Positions 17,467-25,860 of a stretch of DNA of 64,000 nucleotides are shown here, one piece after another (the stretch's first letter is position 1; the number at the start of each line of letters is the position of its first letter). The stretch is from DATGLG01 sp035294245 (GTDB taxonomy: Bacteria; Pseudomonadota; Alphaproteobacteria; JACZXZ01). The stretch is taken from contig DATGLG010000067.1 of NCBI GenBank assembly GCA_035294245.1, forward strand, positions 62,001 to 126,000, given 5' to 3'. Both the position numbers and the translations under genes were made by a program. The notes below the pieces were generated by a model, which saw only the letters and a program-made list of their open reading frames with translations, had not been told where the DNA came from and ran no database searches.

Positions 17467-18990
17467 TCAAAACCTCGTCAAATAGTTGTCGATCTCCCAG
17501 TGCGACACCGTGTTATGAAAACTCCACCATTCGCGCTCCTTGAGAGCGATATATGCTTGATAGAGCTCCTCGCCGAAGACCTCCTTAGAAAAAGGATCGG
17601 CGGCAAATGCCTCGATGGCTTCCAGCAGCGTCCGCGGCAGGCTCTTCACATTATGCGCGGCGAGCTCGGAGTCGCTCATCTCGTACATGTTGAAGTTTTT
17701 GGGCTCGCCTGGATCGAGGTCTCCCTCGATCCCCTCGATCCCGGCCGCAAGCATCATCGCGGCTGCCAAATAAGGATTCATCGAGGGGTCTACGGCACGG
17801 CATTCGATCCGCGCGCTCGAGAGATAGACACCCTTGTGCGTCTTCGCGTCGCCCTCGACATGCGGGCGAAGCATCGGCACGCGCATCATATGGGTACGGT
17901 TGTTCCCGCCATAGGAAATGAAGATGGGCGCCCAGGTATACCCCGTCATCGATCCCGTCTTGATCAGGCGCTTATAGGAATTCACCGTGGGACAGGTTAC
18001 GGCGGCGATCGCCGGCGCATGTCGCAGGACTCCGGCGAGGAACTGATAAGCCGTCCTGGAAAGCCCGCAATTGCGCTTGTCGGACGAATCGCCGAAGACA
18101 TTCGTGCCGGACTTCGTGTCGCTCAGCGACATGTTGAAATGCGCGCCGCTCCCGGTGCGGTCGGCGTAGGGCTTGGCCATAAACGTCGCCTCCCAGCCGT
18201 GGCGCCGCGACACCTCCTTCATCATCATACGCCACAGCACGAAGCGGTCGGCCATGGTCAGCGCGTCGGTATAGGCAAAATCGAACTCGAATTGACTGTT
18301 CGCGTCCTCGTGATCGAACGAGTGCACCTGCCACCCGAGCTTGTTCATATATTCCGTGACCTCATCGAGCCAAGGCAAGTTCTCGAGCAGACCCACCACG
18401 TCATAGGCGGCTTTCGGAAGCGTATCGAGCGGATTGGCCGGGCGCAGGACATCACCGTCGCGGCGGACAAGGAAGATTTCGCACTCAACGCCGAGATTGA
18501 ATGTCAGGCCGTGCCGCGCCAACCGATCGACTTGACGCTGCAAGACATTGCGCGAGCACATCGGCCAAGGCTTCTCGTGATAGTGGAGGTTCCCCGGCGC
18601 CCAAGCTACATTCGGCTGCCACGGCAGGATGGTGACGGCCCTCGCGTCCGGCAATACCGCGAGCTCGTCATCGTGGGGGCTTTGGCCGAGGCCGTCGAGG
18701 GCCGCGCCCGTGAAAAGCTCGGAGCCACGCATCATTCGCTCGAAATGATCGATGGGTACCGCCTTGGCCTTCGGAATGCCGTGGATATCAACATAAGCGG
18801 CGAGGCAGTATTTCACGCCCTTCTGCGCAAGCTCGTGCTTGAGCGCGCTCGCGGCGCCGTCCTGGCGCCCGGCGGCTGCGCTGGCGCGGTCCTGGTGCCC
18901 CTTGGCCACGCCCCTCGACGGCCGCTTTGCACTCACTCCGGCTCCGCGCCGGAGCCCATCCGGGCTCGAAAGGCCTCCCGTCGTCTTCAT
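17467..18990 (-). CDS. type III glutamine synthetase (GlnT / gamma-glutamylamide synthetase type)
   Basis: The 507-residue product is a glutamine synthetase-fold ligase. Diagnostic segments are GVECEIFLVRRDG, HEDANSQFEFDFAYTDAL, KPYADRTGSGAHFNMSLSD with the ATP and metal ligands, and RIECRAVDPSMNPYLAAAMM. It resembles rhizobial GlnT and the gamma-glutamylmethylamide synthetases of methylamine use, so it may couple glutamate to ammonia or to a small amine. A basic, low-complexity N-terminal extension of about 55 residues precedes the catalytic part; GAGGAGG before the ATG at 18990 supports that start. It sits between a TetR gene and the amine-type oxygenase and importer operon, all on the minus strand. 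Confidence 0.87.
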   Translation of the reverse strand: MKTTGGLSSPDGLRRGAGVSAKRPSRGVAKGHQDRASAAAGRQDGAASALKHELAQKGVKYCLAAYVDIHGIPKAKAVPIDHFERMMRGSELFTGAALDGLGQSPHDDELAVLPDARAVTILPWQPNVAWAPGNLHYHEKPWPMCSRNVLQRQVDRLARHGLTFNLGVECEIFLVRRDGDVLRPANPLDTLPKAAYDVVGLLENLPWLDEVTEYMNKLGWQVHSFDHEDANSQFEFDFAYTDALTMADRFVLWRMMMKEVSRRHGWEATFMAKPYADRTGSGAHFNMSLSDTKSGTNVFGDSSDKRNCGLSRTAYQFLAGVLRHAPAIAAVTCPTVNSYKRLIKTGSMTGYTWAPIFISYGGNNRTHMMRVPMLRPHVEGDAKTHKGVYLSSARIECRAVDPSMNPYLAAAMMLAAGIEGIEGDLDPGEPKNFNMYEMSDSELAAHNVKSLPRTLLEAIEAFAADPFSKEVFGEELYQAYIALKEREWWSFHNTVSHWEIDNYLTRF

Positions 18991-19188
18991 ATTGAGCTTC
19001 CTCCTCTTCGGCCTGGCGCCGCTGGCAGGCGAGCGCTTTCGTCCCGGGTCCCCGGCCGGCAGGCATGATTGAGACGTGTCACATCGGGTTGCATCGGGAG
19101 AGCGGCCTCATCTTTAGACCACCATGCCCAGTCCGCGGCTGGTGTGGCGCTCGGCGCCATTCGGTTATCGTGGCGGATATGATGCCTA

Positions 19189-19218
19189 ATGATAATTAAT
19201 CGGTCAATTAAATATCAT
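19189..19218. promoter_or_regulatory. 30-bp dyad beside tetR, candidate operator
   Basis: The arms ATGATAATTAAT and ATTAAATATCAT match at 11 of 12 positions around the centre CGGTCA. The dyad lies in the 280-base gap between the tetR stop and the glutamine synthetase start, about 200 bases before that start. Its 17-base core is repeated at 8542-8558 with one change. Position and form fit an operator for the neighbouring TetR-family protein. Confidence 0.55.
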
Positions 19219-19270
19219 GTTGCCCGACGGGCTCGGCACTCGGCCGCAAAAGTGCGGTCAACTCAAGGAG

Positions 19271-19957
19271 TTACCTCTTGGAGGCGACCGCGGCATCGCG
19301 TCCTCGGATTTGCCGCGGATCATTGCGATATCCGAGATGATACCAAAATAGGTCACGGAGGCTCGCAACGGCGGCTTTCAAGTCGAAATCGGAGCGGATC
19401 ATCGACGCGACCATGATCCCGTCGAGATGCACCGAGGCGAATTTGGCGGTCCGCTCCGGATTGACCGGCTGAAACAGCCCAAGGGCGATCCCCTCTCTCA
19501 CACTACGCGAGAGAATGCTCGTCTCCTCCATATAGAAATGCTTGATCAACCGATCGACCGAGGTGAGACGGGTCACGGAATTGGAGTAGTCGAGCATGAT
19601 CTTGACGAGCTTGCGGAACGCCGCCGACATCTCGACATTGTTCTCGAACCAATCATCGATGAGATCGACCGGGTTGGAATGCCGCTCTTTCAGCCGCGTA
19701 TAATTTTCAAGCGCCTGCAGGATGGCGTGCTCGATGCAGGCCTTGAATAGGTCCTCCTTGTTCTGAAAATAGTAATAGATAAGCGCAGAGTTTATCTTCG
19801 CGGCACGGGCGATGTCCTTGATCGTGACGGCCGCATAGTCCTGTTTGGAGAACAGGTCGAGGCCCACCAGCATCAGCCGCTCCGTCTGGTTCGGAACGGC
19901 TTTTCGACGGCGGCCTTTTGCGCCCCTGGTAGGCGGCCGCTTGGGTTCGGTCCCCAT
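19271..19957 (-). CDS. TetR/AcrR family transcriptional regulator
   Basis: The 228-residue product has an N-terminal helix-turn-helix domain with TIKDIARAAKINSALIYYYF near residues 45-64, preceded by a basic tail (RPPTRGAKGRRRKA). The C-terminal ligand-binding domain has no conserved motif that names its effector. The ATG at 19957 has GGAAGAG upstream; the frame is open 29 codons further. Dyads of matching core lie at 19189, 17395 and 8543, before the glutamine synthetase, the oxygenase operon and an acyl-CoA synthetase. I infer a local repressor of amine uptake and breakdown. A separate perfect palindrome, GCTTAATTAAGC at 20089-20100, lies 132 bases upstream and may be autoregulatory. Confidence 0.9.
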   Translation of the reverse strand: MGTEPKRPPTRGAKGRRRKAVPNQTERLMLVGLDLFSKQDYAAVTIKDIARAAKINSALIYYYFQNKEDLFKACIEHAILQALENYTRLKERHSNPVDLIDDWFENNVEMSAAFRKLVKIMLDYSNSVTRLTSVDRLIKHFYMEETSILSRSVREGIALGLFQPVNPERTAKFASVHLDGIMVASMIRSDFDLKAAVASLRDLFWYHLGYRNDPRQIRGRDAAVASKR

Positions 19958-20088
19958 ATTCAGCTCTTCCTTTGATCGCTCGTCGCAGTCGAGCGTGGCG
20001 TCCACGCCCGGCTTTCGCGCATGCGAACCGCGCTTGGCCCTCACTAGTTAGCTTAGTTCAGGCTTTGCCTCAACCGACTTTATGGCTC

Positions 20089-20100
20089 GCTTAATTAAGC
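20089..20100. promoter_or_regulatory. 12-bp palindrome upstream of tetR
   Basis: GCTTAATTAAGC is a perfect palindrome in the 402-base gap 19958-20359. It shares only the TTAATTAA-like core with the other AT-rich dyads, so autoregulation by the TetR protein is a weak inference. Apart from this and the transposase scrap at 20197 the gap shows nothing. Confidence 0.3.
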
Positions 20101-20196
20101 ACTTAGCTAGTTGTGAAGTCTCGATAGGTTGTCCACTCGGCTCCGGCCGAGGCAAGCTGAAGTTGCTGAAGCTTTGGCGAACCTTGGGGGAACCGA

Positions 20197-20280
20197 ATGG
20201 ACGTTCACAAGAATGCCCGGCTGACGCCCGCCGGTCGAGAGGTCATGCTGCGCCGCGTCGTTGAGGGCGGGCCAGAATTG
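20197..20280 (+). pseudogene. IS481-like transposase N-terminal remnant
   Basis: From the ATG at 20197 the frame reads MDVHKNARLTPAGREVMLRR then VVEGGPE. This is the conserved start of IS481-family transposases (usual form M-N-V-H-K-N-A-R-L-T-P), the first part of the helix-turn-helix domain. After about 27 residues the similarity ends, and the frame closes at 20370 inside the 3' end of the ureohydrolase gene. No DDE domain and no terminal repeats were seen. It is a relic of an insertion and marks this gap as a past recombination point. Confidence 0.6.
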
Positions 20281-20359
20281 TTCGGGTCGCCGGCTTTGCA
20301 CCGCCATTTCCCGAGGCGGGATCCGACGCATTCGCGAGATGCGGCCAGGATTGCCCACT

Positions 20360-21316
20360 TTACCGATTGAAATATCCGGCTCTTGCAACGGCGCCGATCA
20401 GGTTCATGATCAATCGGCCGGCCGTTATGCAGGAAATGCGGTTCACATCGGCCCGGGGGGTGATCTCGACGATGTCCATGCCGACCATCCGCCCTTTGCG
20501 AACGAGGCCGTGAATGAGCTTGCGCGCCTGGTGGTAGGTCACCCCGCCGGGAGCGGGGCCGTAAACCGCGGGCATGACGGAGGGGTCGAGCCCATCGGCA
20601 TCAATGGTGAGGTAATACTGGCCGCCGTCGGGGATACGCTCAAGGATCGCGTCCATGCCGAGGTCGTGGAGCTCATAAGCGGTGATGAGATGCGCGCCAT
20701 AGGCGAGCGCCGCGTCGACCTCTTCCTGTCGTGCGCTGCCCTGGGCGCGCAGCCCGATCTGGAAGATATCGCCGATATGGGCCATCTCCGAGGCGCGGCG
20801 GATCGGGCTCGAGTATCCCTCCCGCACACCGTTCACCTCGTCTCGCCAGTCGAGATGGGCGTCGATATGGACAAGGGTGATCGGACCGCGATCGGAGAAG
20901 GCGCGTAATACCGGGATGGGTACGCCGTGGTCGCCGCCGATCGTGATCGGAATGGCGCCGGCGGCGATTATCTTGCGGACCGCCGCCTCGGCGCAGCGGT
21001 AATGCGCGCCGAGGTCGCGCGCGTCGCCCGGAACGTCCCCGCAATCCACGATCTTGAGATCACGCCCCGCAAGCAGCGGCCCACCGAGATCGAAGTCATA
21101 GCGCTCGGGCGAGCGGCAGAACCGGTCCGTCGCCTGGCGCACGGCCGTCGGCGCGTTCGTCTGGTCGTTCGTCACCTCGTCGATCGAATAGGGATCGCCA
21201 TAGGGGATGCCGATGATCGCAAAATGCGCATCGAGCGCGTCGAGATCGGTGACCACGGGCGCATAGAGGAAGCTTTGATGGCCGCGTCGCGGCGGCACGG
21301 TGAGAGATGAAGACAT
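20360..21316 (-). CDS. ureohydrolase family protein (agmatinase/guanidino-hydrolase type)
   Basis: The 318-residue product has the manganese ligands of the arginase fold: GGDHGVPIP near residue 127, HIDAHLDWRDE near 148 and TIDADGLDPSVMP near 238. Members hydrolyse guanidino or formimino compounds to an amine plus urea or formamide. Agmatinase, guanidinobutyrase and formimidoylglutamase (HutG) are all possible; the hutU gene upstream makes HutG worth testing, but the sequence does not decide. It is last in a minus-strand cluster: hutU, PrpD-like, CoA-transferase, this gene. The start at 21316 (MSSSLTVPPRRG) is 57 bases after the CoA-transferase stop. Confidence 0.85.
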   Translation of the reverse strand: MSSSLTVPPRRGHQSFLYAPVVTDLDALDAHFAIIGIPYGDPYSIDEVTNDQTNAPTAVRQATDRFCRSPERYDFDLGGPLLAGRDLKIVDCGDVPGDARDLGAHYRCAEAAVRKIIAAGAIPITIGGDHGVPIPVLRAFSDRGPITLVHIDAHLDWRDEVNGVREGYSSPIRRASEMAHIGDIFQIGLRAQGSARQEEVDAALAYGAHLITAYELHDLGMDAILERIPDGGQYYLTIDADGLDPSVMPAVYGPAPGGVTYHQARKLIHGLVRKGRMVGMDIVEITPRADVNRISCITAGRLIMNLIGAVARAGYFNR

Positions 21317-21373
21317 ACGGCAACTCCTCGCTAACTGACGGTTCGAGCCGGCGATTCCATGGGGCGACCCATC

Positions 21374-22528
21374 TCATCGCAGCCTCAGCTCCTGGAGCAC
21401 CTCCTCGGAGTGCTGGCCGAGGAGCGGCGCCGGCCTCGTCGGAATGACTCCCGATCCAAGAAAGCGCGTCGGCTGCGTCACCACCGGAACGGATCCGGCC
21501 GTCGGATGGAGGACCCTCCGAACGAGGCCCCGCGCGCGGACATGGGCGCTCTCGACCACCTGATCGAGGGAGAGGATGGGAGACGCGGGGACTTCGGCCT
21601 TTTCCAACGTCTCGATTGCCGCGGCGACGGATCGCTGCAGCGTCCACCCTTCGAGGAGGGCCTTGAGCGCAGGCTCGTTCCGCTTCCGGTCGATATCCGT
21701 CGAGAAGCGCGGATCGGTCGCAAGCTCCGGCATCCCGATGGCGGCGGAGAGGCGCGCAAACAGCGCGTCGTTCGCGACCGCGATCACGAGGTAGCCATCG
21801 GCGGCCCGGAAACTGTCAAGTGGCGCGCTGATGGGATGGGCATTGCCGATCCGCTGCGGCACCTCGCCGGTGAAGAGGTATTGCGAAAGCCCGGTCATCA
21901 TGATCGCAAACAGCGAATCCACCATGGCCACGTCGAGATGCTGACCGCGCCCGTCCCGCTCTCGGCCATGGAGGGCCGCAAGGATCGCCCACGTCGCCTG
22001 GAGGCCGGCGACGAGATCGCCGATCGACTCGCCCACCCGGGTGGGCTCCGAGCCGGGCGGTCCGTTGACACTCATGATACCGCTCAACGCCTGCGCGACG
22101 ATATCGTAGGCCGGCCGGCGCGACCAGGGCCCGTCCTGCCCGAAGCCCGAGATGCTGGCGTAGACGAGCCTCGGATTGATGGTGCTCAGCGTCGCGTAAT
22201 CGATGCGGAGCCGCGCCGCCACCCCCGGCTTGAAATTCTCCACCACGATGTCGGAGCGCGCCGCCAGCGCCTGCGCCGTCCGCTGCCCCTCCGCGCTCTT
22301 GAGATCGAGCGTGATCGAGCGCTTACCGCGATTGATCAGTATGAAATAGGCGCTCTCACCGCCGATCCTCGGCGCGAAATGCCGCGCATCGTCGCCCTGG
22401 AGACCTTCGACCTTGATGACGTCGGCACCGGCATCGGCCAGCAACGCGGTGCAAAAGGGGCCCGCCAGCATGCGCGAGAAATCGAGAACGCGGACGCCCG
22501 CAAGCGGCGGCGGCAAGGTCTCCATCAC
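21374..22528 (-). CDS. class III CoA-transferase (CaiB/BaiF family)
   Basis: The 384-residue product moves CoA between carboxylic acids. The N-terminus PLAGVRVLDFSRMLAGPFCT, the DVIKVEGLQGDDAR segment and the catalytic Asp in GRGQHLDVAMVDSL near residue 190 are typical. Length is normal for the family. Its ATG overlaps the stop of the MmgE/PrpD-like gene by 4 nt, so the two are coupled. Donor and acceptor are unknown. With PrpD-like and hutU genes upstream, a route that ends in a CoA-activated acid is likely, but this is inference. Confidence 0.9.
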   Translation of the reverse strand: MMETLPPPLAGVRVLDFSRMLAGPFCTALLADAGADVIKVEGLQGDDARHFAPRIGGESAYFILINRGKRSITLDLKSAEGQRTAQALAARSDIVVENFKPGVAARLRIDYATLSTINPRLVYASISGFGQDGPWSRRPAYDIVAQALSGIMSVNGPPGSEPTRVGESIGDLVAGLQATWAILAALHGRERDGRGQHLDVAMVDSLFAIMMTGLSQYLFTGEVPQRIGNAHPISAPLDSFRAADGYLVIAVANDALFARLSAAIGMPELATDPRFSTDIDRKRNEPALKALLEGWTLQRSVAAAIETLEKAEVPASPILSLDQVVESAHVRARGLVRRVLHPTAGSVPVVTQPTRFLGSGVIPTRPAPLLGQHSEEVLQELRLR

Positions 22529-23928
22529 GAAAGCCCACCCCTAGAAGATATTGACGGTTTCCTTTGCCCGCGAAGGAGTCCGCGCACCGAGGCCAGCGCC
22601 TCGACGCCGCCCAATCTCGAGAGGAGATCGTCGGCCATCTTCGCGTCATAGACAAGGCTCGCGCAATCGCGAAATTTCGCCTCGATCTCCTCCATCGCGA
22701 GGGGGCGCGAGGCGGCGCCGCGCGGCGCTTCGCAAAAGCACTCCACAACTTCACCATCCCGTAATTCGATGCGAACGCTAGCGCCTTCGGGCGCGGCTCT
22801 CGATACGCGCCTCGCATCCCAGGATGATCCGGTCACCATCGCCACCTTGTCCATAAGCTGCGCGATGCGCGGATCGCCAATGACATCGGCCGCGAGCTGC
22901 CTCAGCCCGACATCGCCGAACAGCAACGTCGTCGCAATCGCGAAAGGCATGCTGAACATGGCTTCCCGCCGGTTGCGGGGATGGTGGTACGCGAGATTGG
23001 CGGCGGCCATGGCCGGCACGTCGCAGACGACGCGCACGACATCCGGGGCCGCTATACGGTGCGTCGCCGCAAGGGCGCGGACCGCATCGACCGCAGCATG
23101 CGACGAAAGGCAGATCGGAATTCGCTTCACGTCGATCCCCGGGTCGAGCAGGCGCCAGCGGCGGCCGAGCGCGTCGATCTCGCCATCGTCGAACACGCCG
23201 CGATTCAGCACCCGTGCGAAGCCGTGGGGCTGTTCCACGGCGCCGGCGGGGCCGGTTGCGCCGCGCGCCGCGAGAAGGGCTGCGACGACTCCTGCCTCCG
23301 CGGCACGTCCGGCAAGAAGCGGCTTGGCGTCCGTACCGAAGCAGGCTTTCGTGGTTCCGCTTCCTGCCAAGGCCATGCCGAGCGCCGAGGCCGTCGCGCG
23401 GGCATCGAGTCCGAGAAGCCGCGCAGTGGCCGCGGCGGCGCCGACCGGGCCGAAGACTCCCGTCGTCCACCAGCCGCGCTCATAGAAATCGCTGCCCGTG
23501 GCGGCGCCCAGGGCATACTCGGCCTCCGCGCCGGCAACGAGGGCGGTCACGAGATCGGCACCCGGTGCATTCACCGTCTCTGCGACCGCGAGGGCCGCCG
23601 GGACGATCACGGCCGAGCCATGCACGACCCCGGCATAGCAATTGTCGTCGAAGTCCAGCGCGTGGGCGGCGGTTGCATTGGCAAAGGCCGCCGCCGGCGC
23701 AGCCAGGCCGAAGTCGCTGCCGAAGATGCGCGCCTCCCCCGGCCTGCCGACGGCGAGCGCAACCTCGCGCGCGTGAACGGCGGCGGCGCTCGTCGACCCG
23801 GCAAGCGCGACACCGGCGGTATCGATCAGACAGATACGCGTCACGGCGCGGACCACGTCCGGGATCGCGGCGAGCGAGAGGGACGATGTCCAATTCGCGA
23901 TTCGCTCGAGGGCAGGTATCGCGGCCAT
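22525..23928 (-). CDS. MmgE/PrpD family protein
   Basis: The 467-residue product begins MAAIPALERIANWTSSLSLA and shows family segments ICLIDTAGVALAGS, ATAAHALDFDDNCYAGVVHG and KRIPICLSSHAAVDAVRALA. Known members include 2-methylcitrate dehydratase and cis-aconitate decarboxylase, which act on tricarboxylic acids; many others are uncharacterised. The methylcitrate cycle genes prpB and prpC are not here, so that role is not supported. The frame runs on upstream into hutU, but the ATG at 23928 fits the family start and lies 10 bases after the hutU stop. Confidence 0.87.
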   Translation of the reverse strand: MAAIPALERIANWTSSLSLAAIPDVVRAVTRICLIDTAGVALAGSTSAAAVHAREVALAVGRPGEARIFGSDFGLAAPAAAFANATAAHALDFDDNCYAGVVHGSAVIVPAALAVAETVNAPGADLVTALVAGAEAEYALGAATGSDFYERGWWTTGVFGPVGAAAATARLLGLDARATASALGMALAGSGTTKACFGTDAKPLLAGRAAEAGVVAALLAARGATGPAGAVEQPHGFARVLNRGVFDDGEIDALGRRWRLLDPGIDVKRIPICLSSHAAVDAVRALAATHRIAAPDVVRVVCDVPAMAAANLAYHHPRNRREAMFSMPFAIATTLLFGDVGLRQLAADVIGDPRIAQLMDKVAMVTGSSWDARRVSRAAPEGASVRIELRDGEVVECFCEAPRGAASRPLAMEEIEAKFRDCASLVYDAKMADDLLSRLGGVEALASVRGLLRGQRKPSISSRGGLS

Positions 23929-23938
23929 CCCGCTCGCT

Positions 23939-25624
23939 CTACGAATCAACGGCGGCATCGGCCAGCGACGAGGCCAGCTTGAGCTTCTCCCGCTCCACCG
24001 TGGCGATCGCCTCCGGGTAGCCGGCATCTGCATGCCGGAACACGGCAATCGCGGAGTCGTTGGCGAGCACGCGCCGAAGACGGCGTGCCGCATCCGCCGT
24101 GCCGTCGCAGACCACCGCGAAGCCGGCATGCTGCGAATACCCGATGCCGACGCCGCCGCCATGATGGATGGAGACCCAAGTGGCGCCGCTCGCGCAACCG
24201 ACAAGCGCGTTGAGAAGCGGCCAGTCGGCGACCGCATCGGAGCCATCGAGCATTCCTTCGCTCTCGCGATTGGGACTCGCCACGGAGCCCGAGCTGATAT
24301 GGTCCCGCGTGATCACGAGGGGTGCCGAGACCTCGCCCTTCGCCACCATCTCGTTGAGCGCCAGGCCTGCGGCGACGCGATCCTGCAATCCCATCCAGTA
24401 GCTGCGCGCCGGCAATCCCTGGAAGCGGATGCGGTCCTCCGCCATGTCGATCCACCGGGCGAAGCTCGGATCGGCGACGATCTCCTTGAGGCGCCGCCCC
24501 GACGCGACGATGTCCTGGGGATCGCCGGAGAGCGCGATCCAGCGGAACTGGGTGCGGCCTCGGCAGAATTGGGGGCGGATATAGGCGGCGATGAAGCCGG
24601 GATAGTCGAAGGCGCCCTCGACGCCGGCATCGTGCGCCATCTGGCGGAGATTATTGCCGTACTCGAAGACGGGAACGCCGCGCTGGCGGAACGCGAGCAT
24701 GGCACGCACCTGCCGCGCCATCGTCTCCTTCGCCGCGCGGATGACCGCTTCGGGCTCCGCCTCGCGCCGCCGTTCCCATTCGGCGAGAGTCCAGCCGGCC
24801 GGCAAATAGCCGTAGAGCGGGTCATGGGCGGCGGTCTGATCGGTGACGAGATCGGGCAAGGAGCCGCGGGCGAGGATCTCCTCATAGACCTCTCCGGCAT
24901 TGCCCAGCAAGGCGACGGAGATGGCGTCGCCGCGCTTCGTCGCTTCACCGACGAGCGCAAGCGCCTCATCGAGGCTCGTCGTCCAGCGATCGACATAACC
25001 CGTTGCAATCCGGCGCTCGATTCGCTCGGCGCGGCACTCCACGGCGAGGACCGAGCAGCCCGCCATTACGCCCGCCAAAGGCTGGGCGCCCCCCATGCCG
25101 CCAAGGCCGGCGGTGAGCAGCCATCGGCCGCGAAGATCGCCGCCGTAATGCTGGCGGCCCGCCTCGACGAAGGTCTCGAAGGTGCCGCCAATGATCCCTT
25201 GGCTGCCGATATAAGTCCAGGAGCCCGCCGTCATCTGCCCGAACATCATCAGGCCCTTGCGCTCCAGCTCGTCGAAATACTCGGCGGTCGCCCATTTCGC
25301 GACGAGGTTCGAATTGGCGATGAGGATGCGCGGCGCCTCCGGATGGGTGCGGACGACCCCGATCGGCTTGCCGGACTGGACAAGGAGCGTCTCGTCGGAC
25401 TCGAGCGCCTTCAGGAGTGCGACGATACGATCGAAGCACGCCCAGTTCCGTGCGGCGCGCCCGCGGCCGCCATAGACGACGAGATCCTCCGGCCGCTCGG
25501 CGATCTCCGGATCGAGATTGTTCATGAGCATGCGGAGCGGCCCCTCGGTTTGCCAGCTCTTGGCGTTGAGGGCCGCTCCGCGGGGAGCGCGAACGACGCG
25601 GCGATTATCGTGGCGGGGGGGCAT
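23939..25624 (-). CDS. hutU: urocanate hydratase
   Basis: The 561-residue product is a full-length urocanase, which adds water to urocanate with tightly bound NAD+ to give imidazolone propionate. Conserved segments are VVYGGRGRAARNW near residue 50, QGIIGGTFETF, TAGLGGMGGAQPLAG (NAD site), RDHISSGSVASPNRESEGM and WVSIHHGGGVGIGYSQHAGF. GGAG lies 6 nt before the ATG at 25624. No histidase, imidazolonepropionase or hutC is in the window; the partners are an MmgE/PrpD protein, a CoA-transferase and a ureohydrolase. The enzyme may act on a urocanate analogue, but the sequence itself looks like an ordinary urocanase. Confidence 0.93.
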   Translation of the reverse strand: MPPRHDNRRVVRAPRGAALNAKSWQTEGPLRMLMNNLDPEIAERPEDLVVYGGRGRAARNWACFDRIVALLKALESDETLLVQSGKPIGVVRTHPEAPRILIANSNLVAKWATAEYFDELERKGLMMFGQMTAGSWTYIGSQGIIGGTFETFVEAGRQHYGGDLRGRWLLTAGLGGMGGAQPLAGVMAGCSVLAVECRAERIERRIATGYVDRWTTSLDEALALVGEATKRGDAISVALLGNAGEVYEEILARGSLPDLVTDQTAAHDPLYGYLPAGWTLAEWERRREAEPEAVIRAAKETMARQVRAMLAFRQRGVPVFEYGNNLRQMAHDAGVEGAFDYPGFIAAYIRPQFCRGRTQFRWIALSGDPQDIVASGRRLKEIVADPSFARWIDMAEDRIRFQGLPARSYWMGLQDRVAAGLALNEMVAKGEVSAPLVITRDHISSGSVASPNRESEGMLDGSDAVADWPLLNALVGCASGATWVSIHHGGGVGIGYSQHAGFAVVCDGTADAARRLRRVLANDSAIAVFRHADAGYPEAIATVEREKLKLASSLADAAVDS

Positions 25625-25860
25625 GAATGCTCCTCGATGGCGCCGGTGGACGAGCGCGCTCGCGCGACCGACACCCGCAGCCTAGGGAATTCCTGGGCGC
25701 CGAGAAACTAGCAAATTTTGATGCCGGCGATAAAGCGGACGTATCCAGCGGCTCCAACAACGCCGGACGGCGGCGATTATTTCTTGTATGAAGAGGCGCT
25801 TTCTATTTATCCCGAATTCGGCTCGATTTGGGGACCGATCAGACAGTCGAGGGGCATTGG

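Noticed and set aside
25671..25700. Imperfect palindrome around GGAATTCC in the hutU / acyl-CoA dehydrogenase gap
   Set aside because: Beyond the 8-bp core the arms match poorly, and no second copy was seen.
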